DNA of 35,675 nucleotides, taken from CAYZTD01 sp964473335. Its GTDB lineage: Archaea; Thermoplasmatota; E2; DHVEG-1. Each line of letters opens with the position of its first letter. The stretch's first letter is position 1. The notes beneath the pieces were generated by a model. The model was not told where the DNA came from. It was given only the letters and a program-made list of their open reading frames with translations, and did no database searches. The DNA is taken from positions 1 through 35,675 of the forward strand of contig CAYYOO010000010.1 of the NCBI GenBank assembly GCA_964473335.1, in the 5' to 3' direction. Shown here one piece after another: positions 1 through 8,276 of this stretch. The translations under genes and the position numbers were made by a program.

Positions 1-55
1 GTAGAGCAATCGGCTCTTAACCGATTGGCCTCGGGTTCGAATCCCGACAAGCCCG
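1..55 (+). tRNA. tRNA-Lys (anticodon CTT), 5' part missing
   Basis: The 3' part of a tRNA. The anticodon arm has a 5-bp stem (9-13 with 21-25) and loop CTCTTAA with anticodon CTT at 16-18, which reads lysine codon AAG. The T arm is TCGGG-TTCGAAT-CCCGA (31-47). The 3' acceptor strand CAAGCCC plus discriminator G ends at 55. CCA is not encoded. The D arm is only half present (GAGC at 4-7), so the gene starts before the window. Confidence 0.95.
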
Positions 56-187
56 CTCTTATTAAAATTGAATATTTTTCAGAAATATCTATTAATTTTA
101 CATCTGTTAAATTCTTTATTTTTAGATAAACTTATAATACTATATTTTATTCCGAATTATATAATAATATTTCGCCGGTGGATATGC

Positions 188-580
188 GTGAGGGATATAA
201 CAACTAAATTTGGAAAAAATGCTGGGAGAGTTTGGCATCTTTTAAATGAAAAAGGCAGTTTAAAAGAGGATGATATTACAAAAGAAACCAGTCTCAGCAA
301 CAAAGATATTCATGCAGGTATTGGATGGCTTGCCCGTGAAGATAAGATATGTAAAAAAGAAGATGGTTCTCTAGTTTTAGATTCAACAAATCTAGAATCT
401 GAAATTGGTGTTCACGCTGGTAGAATTTGGAAGATTCTTGATATATGGGGAGAGGTTGATTATGAGTCAATTAAAAGACTTTCAGATCTTTCAGATGAAG
501 AGATACATGCAGCTATGGGTTGGCTTGCTAGGGAAGATAAATTAAATATTAATAAAAACAATAGATTTAACTTAGAATAA
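188..580 (+). CDS. tandem winged-helix protein (DUF2582-like)
   Basis: About 130 residues made of two copies of a winged helix-turn-helix unit of roughly 60 residues. Each copy contains an AGR(V/I)W motif and ends in GWLAREDK, the pattern of the DUF2582 winged-helix family, so it is probably a DNA-binding or chromatin-associated regulator. Its targets are unknown. I chose the GTG at 188 because GGTGG (177-181) lies just upstream and homology begins there. The reading frame stays open upstream to an ATG at 68, but that extension is low-complexity hydrophobic AT-rich sequence and is probably not translated. An AT-rich TATA-like stretch (about 155-168) lies 26-27 bases before the GTG, so leaderless initiation is an alternative to the Shine-Dalgarno reading. 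Confidence 0.8.
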   Translation: MRDITTKFGKNAGRVWHLLNEKGSLKEDDITKETSLSNKDIHAGIGWLAREDKICKKEDGSLVLDSTNLESEIGVHAGRIWKILDIWGEVDYESIKRLSDLSDEEIHAAMGWLAREDKLNINKNNRFNLE

Positions 581-618
581 TATATATAGAAGAAAGTAAT
601 AGATTTGGCCTTGGGCCA
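577..618 (+). promoter_or_regulatory. TATA box and palindrome before the glycogen cluster
   Basis: TATATATA at 581-588 predicts a transcription start near 610. Exactly there lies the perfect palindrome TGGCC-TTG-GGCCA (606-618), a GC-rich island in an otherwise AT-rich spacer. Overlap with the predicted start suggests an operator. The regulator is unknown. Confidence 0.45.
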
Positions 619-689
619 GATAATTGAACAATATTCAAAAATGTTAGTTAGTTTGGAAACTTATTCAGTATGATAAAAAGGAGAGGAAA

Positions 690-1820
690 ATGAAAATAGC
701 AATGATAGGGTGGGAATACCCGCCTTTTAAAGCAGGCGGTCTTGCTACTCATTGCTATGGTCTTACCCGCAGTCTTTCTGATAAAAATGTTAACGTAGAT
801 TTTTATATGCCGAAAACAAATGAAAAGGCAAATTCTGATAAGAAGAATCTAAGGATAAGGGAAGTAGGTGAAACCGAGGTCTTTCCTTATGATAGACCTG
901 ACTCAAAAGAAATAAAAGGAAATTTTTATGATGCAGTATACTACTACAACCAACTTGTTGTAAACAAAGTAGAAGAAACAATAAAAAAAGAAGGAAACTA
1001 TGATTCGATTCACTGTCATGACTGGCTTACGATGAAAGCGGGAATAGAACTAAAAGAAAAGACAGGTACACAGCTTGTTTTAACAATACATTCAACTGAA
1101 TATGATAGATCAGGTTGGCTTTATCCAAACCAATGGTTTATAGATATAGAAAAAGAGGGAATGCAAAAGGCAGATAAAATCATTGCAGTAAGTAATTTTA
1201 CAAAAAGAGTAATCACTGAAAAATATGGTATAAATCCAGATAAAATATGTGTTGTACATAATGCTGTATATCCAATTGAAGAAGGTCATAAAAAAGAAAT
1301 TGTACTATTTCTTGGAAGGCTAACAATTCAAAAAGGTGCAGAGTTCTTTTTAAAAGCAGCTAAAAAAGTTTCAGATTTTGAACCTGATACAAAGTTTGTT
1401 GTCGCAGGAGATGGCGATATGCTTCCAAAGCTTATCAACCAGGCAATAGACATGGGAATATCTGATAGAGTGATTTTTACAGGAAGAATTTCTGATGAAG
1501 AAGTAAAGCATCTCTATGGTATAAGTAGTGTCTATGTAATGCCCTCCGTAAGTGAACCATTTGGAATAACTGCACTAGAAGCAATATCAGCAGGAACCCC
1601 AACAATTGCCTCAAAGACCGCTGGTTTTTCAGAGGCATTTAAAAATTGTTTGAAAGTAGATTTCTGGGATATAGATGAGATGACAAACAAGATTGTAAGT
1701 CTTCTTAGATATGATCCACTTCATAAGACACTTTCAACAGAAGGAAAACGTGAAATCGATCTTTTCACCTGGGATAATGTTGCAGATAAAACACTAGAAG
1801 TTTATAGGGGCGTAGCATAG
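690..1820 (+). CDS. GT4 glycosyltransferase, glycogen-synthase-like
   Basis: A 376-residue retaining glycosyltransferase with the GT-B fold. It opens with a Rossmann strand followed by WEYPP and a GG(L) donor-loop motif, as in archaeal and bacterial glycogen/starch synthases. The C-terminal half has FLGRL...KG and the nucleotide-sugar site E289-x7-E297 (SEPFGITALE). A good Shine-Dalgarno (GGAGAGG, 680-686) precedes the ATG. The next gene, a GH57 enzyme, starts 2 bases after the stop, so the two are co-transcribed. Context points to alpha-1,4-glucan chain elongation from NDP-glucose in the cytoplasm. The window holds a second related synthase (3071-4312); which of the two is the main glycogen synthase cannot be told from sequence. 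It could instead be a sucrose- or trehalose-type synthase of GT4. Confidence 0.85.
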   Translation: MKIAMIGWEYPPFKAGGLATHCYGLTRSLSDKNVNVDFYMPKTNEKANSDKKNLRIREVGETEVFPYDRPDSKEIKGNFYDAVYYYNQLVVNKVEETIKKEGNYDSIHCHDWLTMKAGIELKEKTGTQLVLTIHSTEYDRSGWLYPNQWFIDIEKEGMQKADKIIAVSNFTKRVITEKYGINPDKICVVHNAVYPIEEGHKKEIVLFLGRLTIQKGAEFFLKAAKKVSDFEPDTKFVVAGDGDMLPKLINQAIDMGISDRVIFTGRISDEEVKHLYGISSVYVMPSVSEPFGITALEAISAGTPTIASKTAGFSEAFKNCLKVDFWDIDEMTNKIVSLLRYDPLHKTLSTEGKREIDLFTWDNVADKTLEVYRGVA

Positions 1821-1822
1821 TA

Positions 1823-3004
1823 ATGACATCAATATGCATATATTTTGAAGTACATCAGCCAATGAGACTAAACAATTTTTCAGTTTTTCACCTAGGTAAT
1901 GACAACCGTCATTCAGAATATTTTAATAAAAAATTAAACGAAGAGATCTTTACAAAGGTAGCAAAGAAATGTTACCTTCCAACTAATAATTTGATACTTG
2001 ATTTGATAAATAGGTATGATGGAAAGTTTAGAGTATCATATAGTCTTACAGGAACATTTGTTGAATACTGTAAGGAATTCATGCCTGAAGTATTAGACTC
2101 TTTTAAAGAGCTATTTAAAACAGGTTCAGTAGATTTGCTTGAGGAAACATATTATCATTCGTTATCATCACTTTATGATGAACTTGATGAGTTTGAAGGT
2201 CAAGTTAAATTGCACAACGATATGATAAGAAGGGAGTTTAATTACAAGCCACGAGTTTTTAGAAACACTGAAGCAATATATGATAATAGGATTGCAAAGA
2301 AGATCTCAGAGATGGGATATAAGGGTATTATAACTGAAGGTACTGAAAAGATACTTGGTTGGAGATCACCTAATTACCTTTATAGGCCAGTAAATTCAAA
2401 CATAAAGGTTCTTTTAAGAAACTATAATCTTTCTGATGATGTTGGATTTAGGTTTTCTTCAAGACTATGGAAAGGATGGCCTCTTACAGCTGGAAAATAT
2501 GCAGACTGGATAGCATCAAATCAAGGTGATCTTGTTAATCTATTTATGGATTATGAGACCTTTGGAGAGCATCAGTGGACTGAAACTGGTATCTTTGATT
2601 TTCTAGAACATTTACCTGCAGAAACTCTTAAGCATGATCATTTGGATTTTGTAACAGCTAGTACGGCTGTTGAAAGATATAATCCAGTAGGGGAAATTGA
2701 TGCACCATGGGCAATATCCTGGGCAGATGAAGATAGAGATGTATCAACCTGGCTTGGAAATGATATGCAGTTAGCTTGTTTTAACGAACTAAAAAACCTT
2801 GGTGAAAAGATAAAAAAGACTGGTGATCCGGAACTACTACATTCATGGAGAAAACTTCAAACTAGTGATCATCTGTATTATTGTTCGACTAAAGGCCTAG
2901 CGGATGGCGATGTGCATGCATATTTCAGCCCTTATGATGGTCCTTATGATGGCTTTATTAATTATATGAACATATTACAAGATTTGAAAAATCAAGTTGA
3001 ATAA
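1823..3004 (+). CDS. GH57 family alpha-amylase-like enzyme
   Basis: A 393-residue cytoplasmic glycoside hydrolase of family 57; no signal peptide is seen. The diagnostic motif 1 (HQP) is at the N terminus. E150 in the NTEAIY segment matches the catalytic nucleophile of motif 3, and D243 in MDYETFGEH matches the acid/base of motif 4. The length suits the short archaeal amylase-type members found beside glycogen synthase in methanogens rather than the longer GH57 branching enzymes. Likely role: hydrolysis or transfer on alpha-1,4-glucan during storage polysaccharide turnover. It starts 2 bases after the upstream GT4 stop and probably relies on translational coupling, as no clear Shine-Dalgarno is visible. 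Substrate specificity (amylase, 4-alpha-glucanotransferase or branching) is not settled by the motifs. Confidence 0.88.
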   Translation: MTSICIYFEVHQPMRLNNFSVFHLGNDNRHSEYFNKKLNEEIFTKVAKKCYLPTNNLILDLINRYDGKFRVSYSLTGTFVEYCKEFMPEVLDSFKELFKTGSVDLLEETYYHSLSSLYDELDEFEGQVKLHNDMIRREFNYKPRVFRNTEAIYDNRIAKKISEMGYKGIITEGTEKILGWRSPNYLYRPVNSNIKVLLRNYNLSDDVGFRFSSRLWKGWPLTAGKYADWIASNQGDLVNLFMDYETFGEHQWTETGIFDFLEHLPAETLKHDHLDFVTASTAVERYNPVGEIDAPWAISWADEDRDVSTWLGNDMQLACFNELKNLGEKIKKTGDPELLHSWRKLQTSDHLYYCSTKGLADGDVHAYFSPYDGPYDGFINYMNILQDLKNQVE

Positions 3005-3022
3005 TCTAATATTTAACATATG

Positions 3023-3060
3023 TTTTATAAATAGATGCTTGTTTTATTTTTTGAGGAGAG
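3023..3060 (+). promoter_or_regulatory. internal promoter and RBS for second synthase
   Basis: A TATA element TTTTATAAATA (3023-3033) predicts a start near 3054, just ahead of a purine-rich ribosome-binding region (GAGGAGAG, 3053-3060, and AGG at 3066-3068). This suggests the 3071 gene can be expressed separately from the upstream pair. Confidence 0.45.
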
Positions 3061-3070
3061 AGGCTAGGTT

Positions 3071-4312
3071 TTGAAAATAGTTCATTTCAGTTGGGAATAT
3101 CCGCCTATAATATATGGCGGTCTAGGAACCTTTGCAACAGAGATTACTTTAAAACAAAAAGAACTAGGAAATGAAATAACAGTATTTTCACTTAATGAAA
3201 GAAATGAACTTGAAACTTATCAAAAATATGAAGGGATTGATGTATTTAGGCCTAAAACACTAAATTTAACAGAGACCTATAGGACATTTGCATCATATGA
3301 ACTAAAAAGCTGGGGAGATCATTTCGGCTTTTTTGCAGATGTTATAAACTATAATACGATGTCAGCTTCACAACTTGTAAACCAACTTATTAGAAAAGAT
3401 AAGAAAAAGTTTGACCTAATCGATGCACACGACTGGCTTGGAATCCTTGGCGGTATGGTTGTAAAACGTGAGACCAATTTGCCTTTAATGTTTCATGTTC
3501 ATTCAACTGAAGTTGGAAGATCAGTTGGAAGAGGATCACATGCCATTAAAGACATAGAATTCGAAGGAGGCCAAGTTGCAGACTGTGTGATAACTGTATC
3601 ATATGCAATGAAAGATGAACTTGAAAAACTAGGTTTTCCACTTGAAAAAATCAGGGTTTGTTGGAATGGAGTAGATCCAAACAAGTATGATCCAAAAAAG
3701 ATTTCAGATGAAGAAAAACTAGATCTAAGAAGAAACTATGGAATTGAAGATAATGAGAACATGATATTTTTTGTTGGAAGGCTTGTAACTGTAAAAGGCG
3801 TTGATAAACTAGTAGATGCAATGCCAGATGTAATTTCAGAGTTTCCAAACACTAAACTAGTGATCCTTGGTATTGGAGATATGGAATGGGATCTAAAAAA
3901 CAAGGCAAAGGAATATGGTATTGAAAACAACATAATCTTTAGAACAGAGTTTATACCAGAACCCGATAGAATCAGACACTATGCTGCATCAGATTGTGTG
4001 GTACTTCCATCAATATATGAACCATTTGGAATAGTATGTACTGAATCAATGAGCCTTGCAAAACCAACTGTAGTAGGTGCAACAGGCACAAACGGCTTTC
4101 GTGAGCAAATTATACCCGAAGGCGAGGATCACTGTGGATATCACATAAATCCACATAAACCAAAAGACATTGCTTGGGGTATAAAAGAAGTTTTAAGAGA
4201 TAAAGAAAAGGCAAAGATAATGGGCGAAAAGGCAAGAAAAAGAGTTCTTAAATACTTCTCATGGGATTCAGTTGCACAAAGGACTCTTGACATTTACAGT
4301 GAATATCTATGA
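3071..4312 (+). CDS. glycogen synthase-like GT4 glycosyltransferase
   Basis: A 413-residue GT-B glycosyltransferase. The N-terminal SWEYPP...GGLGTF motif is the glycogen/starch synthase donor loop. DAHDWLG and HSTE motifs follow in the acceptor domain, then FVGRL...KG and E317-x7-E325 (YEPFGIVCTE) in the nucleotide-binding domain. Initiation is at TTG (3071), preceded by a purine-rich stretch; no ATG gives the complete N-terminal strand. The stop overlaps the start of the debranching enzyme by 4 bases (ATGA), indicating tight coupling. Likely reaction: transfer of glucose from ADP- or UDP-glucose to the non-reducing end of alpha-1,4-glucan. Its WEYPP/GGL start resembles the protein at 690, so the two may be ancient paralogues with different donors or chain-initiation roles. 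Confidence 0.88.
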   Translation: MKIVHFSWEYPPIIYGGLGTFATEITLKQKELGNEITVFSLNERNELETYQKYEGIDVFRPKTLNLTETYRTFASYELKSWGDHFGFFADVINYNTMSASQLVNQLIRKDKKKFDLIDAHDWLGILGGMVVKRETNLPLMFHVHSTEVGRSVGRGSHAIKDIEFEGGQVADCVITVSYAMKDELEKLGFPLEKIRVCWNGVDPNKYDPKKISDEEKLDLRRNYGIEDNENMIFFVGRLVTVKGVDKLVDAMPDVISEFPNTKLVILGIGDMEWDLKNKAKEYGIENNIIFRTEFIPEPDRIRHYAASDCVVLPSIYEPFGIVCTESMSLAKPTVVGATGTNGFREQIIPEGEDHCGYHINPHKPKDIAWGIKEVLRDKEKAKIMGEKARKRVLKYFSWDSVAQRTLDIYSEYL

Positions 4313-6171
4313 GAGAATGGCTTGTTACAAATGGTCTAGGGGGATATAGTTCTCTTACACATCAAAACACAAATACTAGAAAATACCATGGTCTTTTAGT
4401 ATCAAGCTTGAATCCACCTACAGAAAGATGGGTTTTTGTTTCTAACTTATATGACAAGCTTTTGATCAAAGACAAGATATATAGGCTTAGAGAGTATGAT
4501 CCAGAGTTTAAATTTGATCTAATTCCAAATTTTATTTATGATATAGATGGAGTGAAGATTAAAAAGTCTGTTTTAATGGTGCATGAAAAAAATACTACAA
4601 TTCTAAAATATGAAATTGATACAAAAAAAGAAATAAAGATGGCTCATCAGCCAGTATTGAATTCACGTCATATATATGATGTAAATTCCCAAAGATACCA
4701 TAGTTTTGAACCAGTTATGAAAAATTATGGAGTAAAGATAAAACCAGATAATACTGATAAAGTAATTTCAATTGAATTGTCGGATTATGATTTCCAACTT
4801 GGATATATTTGGGAGACACTTTATTATGAAAAAGACCATGAACGAAATGACTCATGGATTGATAACAACATAAGAATCGGAGATTTTTATAAAACAATTT
4901 CAAAACCTACAACTTATTATATTGTTCTTACTACTGAAAACGAAAAGGTTGATCCTGAACAATCTTATAATGATGAAATTGAACGGAAAAAATACATTTT
5001 AAAGCGTGCAAGACTTGATGAAAAATTTGAGAAATTGGTCTTATCAACTGACAATTTTATTGTAAAAAAGAACATATATAAATCAATTATCGCAGGTTAT
5101 CACTGGTTTGGTGATTGGGGTAGAGATACACTAATTGCCCTTCCGGGTCTTACACTTGTGACAAATAGATATGCAGATGCAAAAAAGATATTGTTAAGCT
5201 TTGCCAATAATTGTAAAAATGGCCTTATTCCAAACGCATTTATGGAACGGGATTCAGTAGCAGTGTATAACACTGTTGATGCATCACTATGGTATATAGA
5301 TAGAGTATTTCAATATCTAAAATATACAAATGATATTGGTTTTTTAAAAGAGATTTGGAACACACTTGAAGATATAATTAAAGGATATAAAAATGGAACA
5401 GACTTTAACATTTTCATGGATGAGGATTATTTGATCTCTCATGATCCAGGTCTAACTTGGATGGATGTAAAAATAGATAATTATTATCCAACACCGAGAA
5501 GTAAAAAAGCAGTGGAAATACAAGCCTTGTGGTATAACGCATTAAAGATAATGAGTGTTTTATCTAAAAAGATCTCAAAAAAGGATATTTATTCTGAATT
5601 AGCTGAAAAAGTAAAGATAAGTTTTTGTGATCAATATCTCGAGCAGTATGACGTAGTTGATACAAAGGATCTGTCAAATAGACCAAATAAGATTTTTCTT
5701 GTATCACTTGATTTTACAATGATAGATAAAAAGAAGCAAGAACATATTATCGAAGATATAAAAAACAATCTTCAAACTGTTTTTGGACTAAGAACTTTAT
5801 CTAAGAGCGATTCAAGATATAAAGGAAAATATATTGGGCCTTATAATAAGGATGAAGCATACCATAATGGAACAGTTTGGCCTTGGCTTATGGGGGCATT
5901 TATTACTGGTTTTTTAAATTCAAAAAAACATGGACATGTATTTAGAGAGTTTTGCTTTAGAAAATACATAAAACCAATGCTTGATATATTTGGAGATAAA
6001 TGGGATGGAAGCATTCATGAGATATTTGATGGCGATCCAGTCTATGAGCCAAGGGGTTGCATTAGCCAGGCATGGAGCGTTGCAGAAATTCTAAGAGCAT
6101 GGGTTGAAGATATTGAAAATGTAAGGCCTGAATATGAAAAGAATTTTTTTTTAAATAAAATACGCGTTTAA
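4309..6171 (+). CDS. glycogen debranching enzyme (amylo-alpha-1,6-glucosidase, GDE family)
   Basis: A 620-residue enzyme with the archaeal/bacterial GDE architecture: an N-terminal beta-rich domain starting EWLVTNGLGGYSS, then an (alpha/alpha)6 barrel. Barrel motifs include GDWGRDT (D269, D273), VDASLWY and HNGTVWPWLMGAF, which carry the acidic catalytic and substrate residues in this family. It removes alpha-1,6 branches from glycogen, complementing the phosphorylase encoded convergently. The ATG overlaps the upstream glycosyltransferase stop (ATGA). The last 21 bases overlap the 3' end of the phosphorylase gene on the other strand, so antisense or termination interplay is possible. Length and motifs are complete and nothing looks damaged. 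Confidence 0.92.
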   Translation: MREWLVTNGLGGYSSLTHQNTNTRKYHGLLVSSLNPPTERWVFVSNLYDKLLIKDKIYRLREYDPEFKFDLIPNFIYDIDGVKIKKSVLMVHEKNTTILKYEIDTKKEIKMAHQPVLNSRHIYDVNSQRYHSFEPVMKNYGVKIKPDNTDKVISIELSDYDFQLGYIWETLYYEKDHERNDSWIDNNIRIGDFYKTISKPTTYYIVLTTENEKVDPEQSYNDEIERKKYILKRARLDEKFEKLVLSTDNFIVKKNIYKSIIAGYHWFGDWGRDTLIALPGLTLVTNRYADAKKILLSFANNCKNGLIPNAFMERDSVAVYNTVDASLWYIDRVFQYLKYTNDIGFLKEIWNTLEDIIKGYKNGTDFNIFMDEDYLISHDPGLTWMDVKIDNYYPTPRSKKAVEIQALWYNALKIMSVLSKKISKKDIYSELAEKVKISFCDQYLEQYDVVDTKDLSNRPNKIFLVSLDFTMIDKKKQEHIIEDIKNNLQTVFGLRTLSKSDSRYKGKYIGPYNKDEAYHNGTVWPWLMGAFITGFLNSKKHGHVFREFCFRKYIKPMLDIFGDKWDGSIHEIFDGDPVYEPRGCISQAWSVAEILRAWVEDIENVRPEYEKNFFLNKIRV

Positions 6172-7863
6172 AACATATTGCTGTATCATTCTATTTGTGT
6201 TAAAAAAAGAGGCATTTATTGCAATACAGCTTCTCATTGTCCTAATCCAGTTATCCCTATCATTATAAAATTTTGGTATAATCCAGTTTTCAAGTTTATC
6301 ATATAGATCATATTTATCTATTTCATCGTCTGATTCTTCTGATTCTGTTTTTTCAGGGCCAACACTCCAGCCAGTAATATTTTCAATACATCCTTCCAGC
6401 CACCAACCATCAAGCGTTCCAAACTGGGGTACACCGTTATGTGCTGCTTTCATTCCACTTGTACCTGATGCTTCTTTTGGGCGTCTTGGTGTGTTAAGCC
6501 AAATATCTACACCTGCGGTCATCATTTTTCCAATGGACATATCATAATTTTGAATAAAACAAATATTTACTTTTCCATCAATATTTTTCATTATTTGATA
6601 TATCTTTTTAATTGACTCTTTACCAGACCCATCCTTTGGATGTGCCTTTCCAGCATAAATGATTTGAATTGGACCTGCTTTATTTGATATTTCTTCTAAG
6701 CGCTTTTGATCAGAAATCAAAAGATCAGGTCTTTTATAGGCAGTTTGCCTTCTTGCAAAACCAATAGTAAAATCATTGTGGTTCATTCCAGCGTTATAGC
6801 TGTTGTTTACAAAATTAATTAACTCTTTTTTTTCTTTGATATGGGCATCCCATATCTCTTGTTTATCAATACTAAAAACAGATCTAAAAGTATATGGATC
6901 TGATCTCCAACCCGGAATATGTTTATCAAATAAATCCTTAAAGGAATCTGAAACCCATGTTGTTGAATGAACTCCATTTGTTATTGAGTCGATAGAGTAA
7001 CCTGGAAACATTATCCTTGATACTTCACCGTGTTTTTTTGCTACACCATTTACATAATGACTAAAAAATAAAGCTAATCTAGTCATATTCAATCTGTTTT
7101 CAAAAGTCACATCATTTAAAATAAAATCAGGAAGTAGATTTCCAAGCATCCCTTTAGCTAGATCTAAATCAAATTGATCATGACCTGCAGCAACAGGCGT
7201 ATGGGTTGTAAAAACACATTGTTTTCTAACCTTTTCAACATCATTTGATTGATTGAATAGTTCAAGTGTGCCAAAAGCAGCGTGCCCTTCATTCATATGG
7301 AATTTATCGATAGTATTATAGCCTAATTTTTGAAGGATTTTTATTCCGCCGACTCCAAGTACTATTTCTTGGGCAAGTCGATACTTATTGTCTCCACCAT
7401 ATAGATATTTTGTAAGATTCCTATCCCAATCGTTATTCCCTTCAATATTTGTATCAAGGAAAAAAACAGGTACAATAAAACCACTTATTCCTTTCCATTT
7501 GTAAAGCCATGATCTTACTTTTACCTCTCTTCCTTCTATATTTATATTGACAGTTTTTGGTAGAAGAGTTAAGAATTTTGAAACCGGAAAATCCATTGGT
7601 TCTTCAATCTGATTTCCTTCACTGTCAATTTTTTGGTAAAAATAGCCTTTTTCAGATAGAAGAGTAACTCCAACAATAGGCACATTAAGATCAGCACAAG
7701 ACTTGATTGTATCTCCTGCAAGAACACCTAATCCTCCGCTGTATGAAGGAATATTTTCATCAATTCCTATTTCCATTGAAAAATAAGCAATCTTTGGTTT
7801 TCCACCCAAATTAGTAATTTTTTCTTTAATATCTTTATTACTTGTGTTATCACTCGAATCCAT
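6151..7863 (-). CDS. glgP: alpha-glucan (glycogen) phosphorylase, short GT35 type
   Basis: A 570-residue pyridoxal-phosphate enzyme that releases glucose-1-phosphate from alpha-1,4-glucan. Visible landmarks are SMEIGIDE, the glycine loop SYSGGLGVLAGD, NEGHAAF, HTPVAAGHDQF, the arginine-rich FARRQTAYKR, and the PLP site EASGTSGMKAA with K472 as the Schiff-base lysine. This is the short archaeal/Thermotoga subtype that lacks the N-terminal regulatory extension of the roughly 800-residue enzymes, so allosteric phosphorylation control is unlikely. I set the start at the ATG at 7863 because it has a GGAG ribosome-binding site at the right distance; the frame extends 18 codons further to 7917 without one. 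It lies convergent to the debranching gene, with which it would act in glycogen breakdown. Confidence 0.93.
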   Translation of the reverse strand: MDSSDNTSNKDIKEKITNLGGKPKIAYFSMEIGIDENIPSYSGGLGVLAGDTIKSCADLNVPIVGVTLLSEKGYFYQKIDSEGNQIEEPMDFPVSKFLTLLPKTVNINIEGREVKVRSWLYKWKGISGFIVPVFFLDTNIEGNNDWDRNLTKYLYGGDNKYRLAQEIVLGVGGIKILQKLGYNTIDKFHMNEGHAAFGTLELFNQSNDVEKVRKQCVFTTHTPVAAGHDQFDLDLAKGMLGNLLPDFILNDVTFENRLNMTRLALFFSHYVNGVAKKHGEVSRIMFPGYSIDSITNGVHSTTWVSDSFKDLFDKHIPGWRSDPYTFRSVFSIDKQEIWDAHIKEKKELINFVNNSYNAGMNHNDFTIGFARRQTAYKRPDLLISDQKRLEEISNKAGPIQIIYAGKAHPKDGSGKESIKKIYQIMKNIDGKVNICFIQNYDMSIGKMMTAGVDIWLNTPRRPKEASGTSGMKAAHNGVPQFGTLDGWWLEGCIENITGWSVGPEKTESEESDDEIDKYDLYDKLENWIIPKFYNDRDNWIRTMRSCIAINASFFNTNRMIQQYVLNAYFI

Positions 7864-7936
7864 TATGTCTCCTACACCCTTTTGAGATATATCAATTTGT
7901 TTTATAAAACATTTCATTTAATTGGTTTTACAGGTT

Positions 7937-7977
7937 AATTTATAAATGGAATATTTATATCAATATGTAGTGGAGGT
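7937..7977. promoter_or_regulatory. bidirectional promoter between glgP and zinc-protein gene
   Basis: The self-complementary box TTTATAAA within 7937-7947 can serve both directions. Rightward it predicts a start near 7968, giving a short leader with the strong ribosome-binding site GGAGGT (7972-7977) before the ATG at 7983. Leftward it predicts a start near 7916 and a leader of about 50 bases for glgP. A second AT box, ATATTTATATC (7951-7961), is also present. Confidence 0.5.
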
Positions 7978-7982
7978 AAATT

Positions 7983-8222
7983 ATGCCAGAAAAAACTTGT
8001 TCTGTTTGTAGTAAAAAAATTTCATTACACAAAAACCCATCAGGTCTTGTTTTTGATGATAGGCTTTTTGTGTGTGAAGAATGTTGTGAGAATCATTCTG
8101 AAGAAGAATTAACAGAGTTGTCAAAGACAATTATGCATGAAACTTCAGATGGCATGCCTATAGCACTTTGGCTTATTCATGAGGAAAATAAAGATAAAAC
8201 AATGATGACTACTAAGAAATAA
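7983..8222 (+). CDS. small four-cysteine zinc-binding protein, unknown function
   Basis: A 79-residue protein with a strong Shine-Dalgarno (GGAGGT). Two CxxC pairs (CSVC near residue 6 and CEEC near residue 31) are arranged as a treble-clef or zinc-ribbon style knuckle. A more acidic, helical C-terminal half follows, ending in lysines. I do not recognise a named family. The fold suggests a structural zinc site used for protein or nucleic-acid contacts. It is divergent from glgP, probably sharing its promoter region, and ends in a T-rich terminator before the isoprenoid operon, so it is a single-gene unit. A link to glycogen metabolism is only positional. Confidence 0.75.
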   Translation: MPEKTCSVCSKKISLHKNPSGLVFDDRLFVCEECCENHSEEELTELSKTIMHETSDGMPIALWLIHEENKDKTMMTTKK

Positions 8223-8235
8223 AAAAGCTTTTTTT
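8221..8235 (+). terminator. A6-GC-T7 terminator
   Basis: AAAAAAGCTTTTTTT directly follows the stop codon at 8222. It gives the T tract typical of archaeal intrinsic termination, with self-complementary A and T arms. Confidence 0.6.
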
Positions 8236-8245
8236 AATGAAAATC

Positions 8246-8255
8246 CTTTTTATAG
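8246..8255 (+). promoter_or_regulatory. TATA box of the isoprenoid operon (leaderless)
   Basis: TTTTTATAG (8247-8255) is centred 26 bases before the ATG at 8277. No ribosome-binding site is visible before that ATG, so transcription probably begins at or next to the start codon. Confidence 0.5.
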
Positions 8256-8276
8256 TGTAATTAATTTCGCAGTTTG

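Noticed and set aside
68..187. N-terminal extension of the winged-helix protein
   Set aside because: It is a hydrophobic low-complexity translation of AT-rich promoter DNA; GTG 188 has a ribosome-binding site and starts the recognisable domain.
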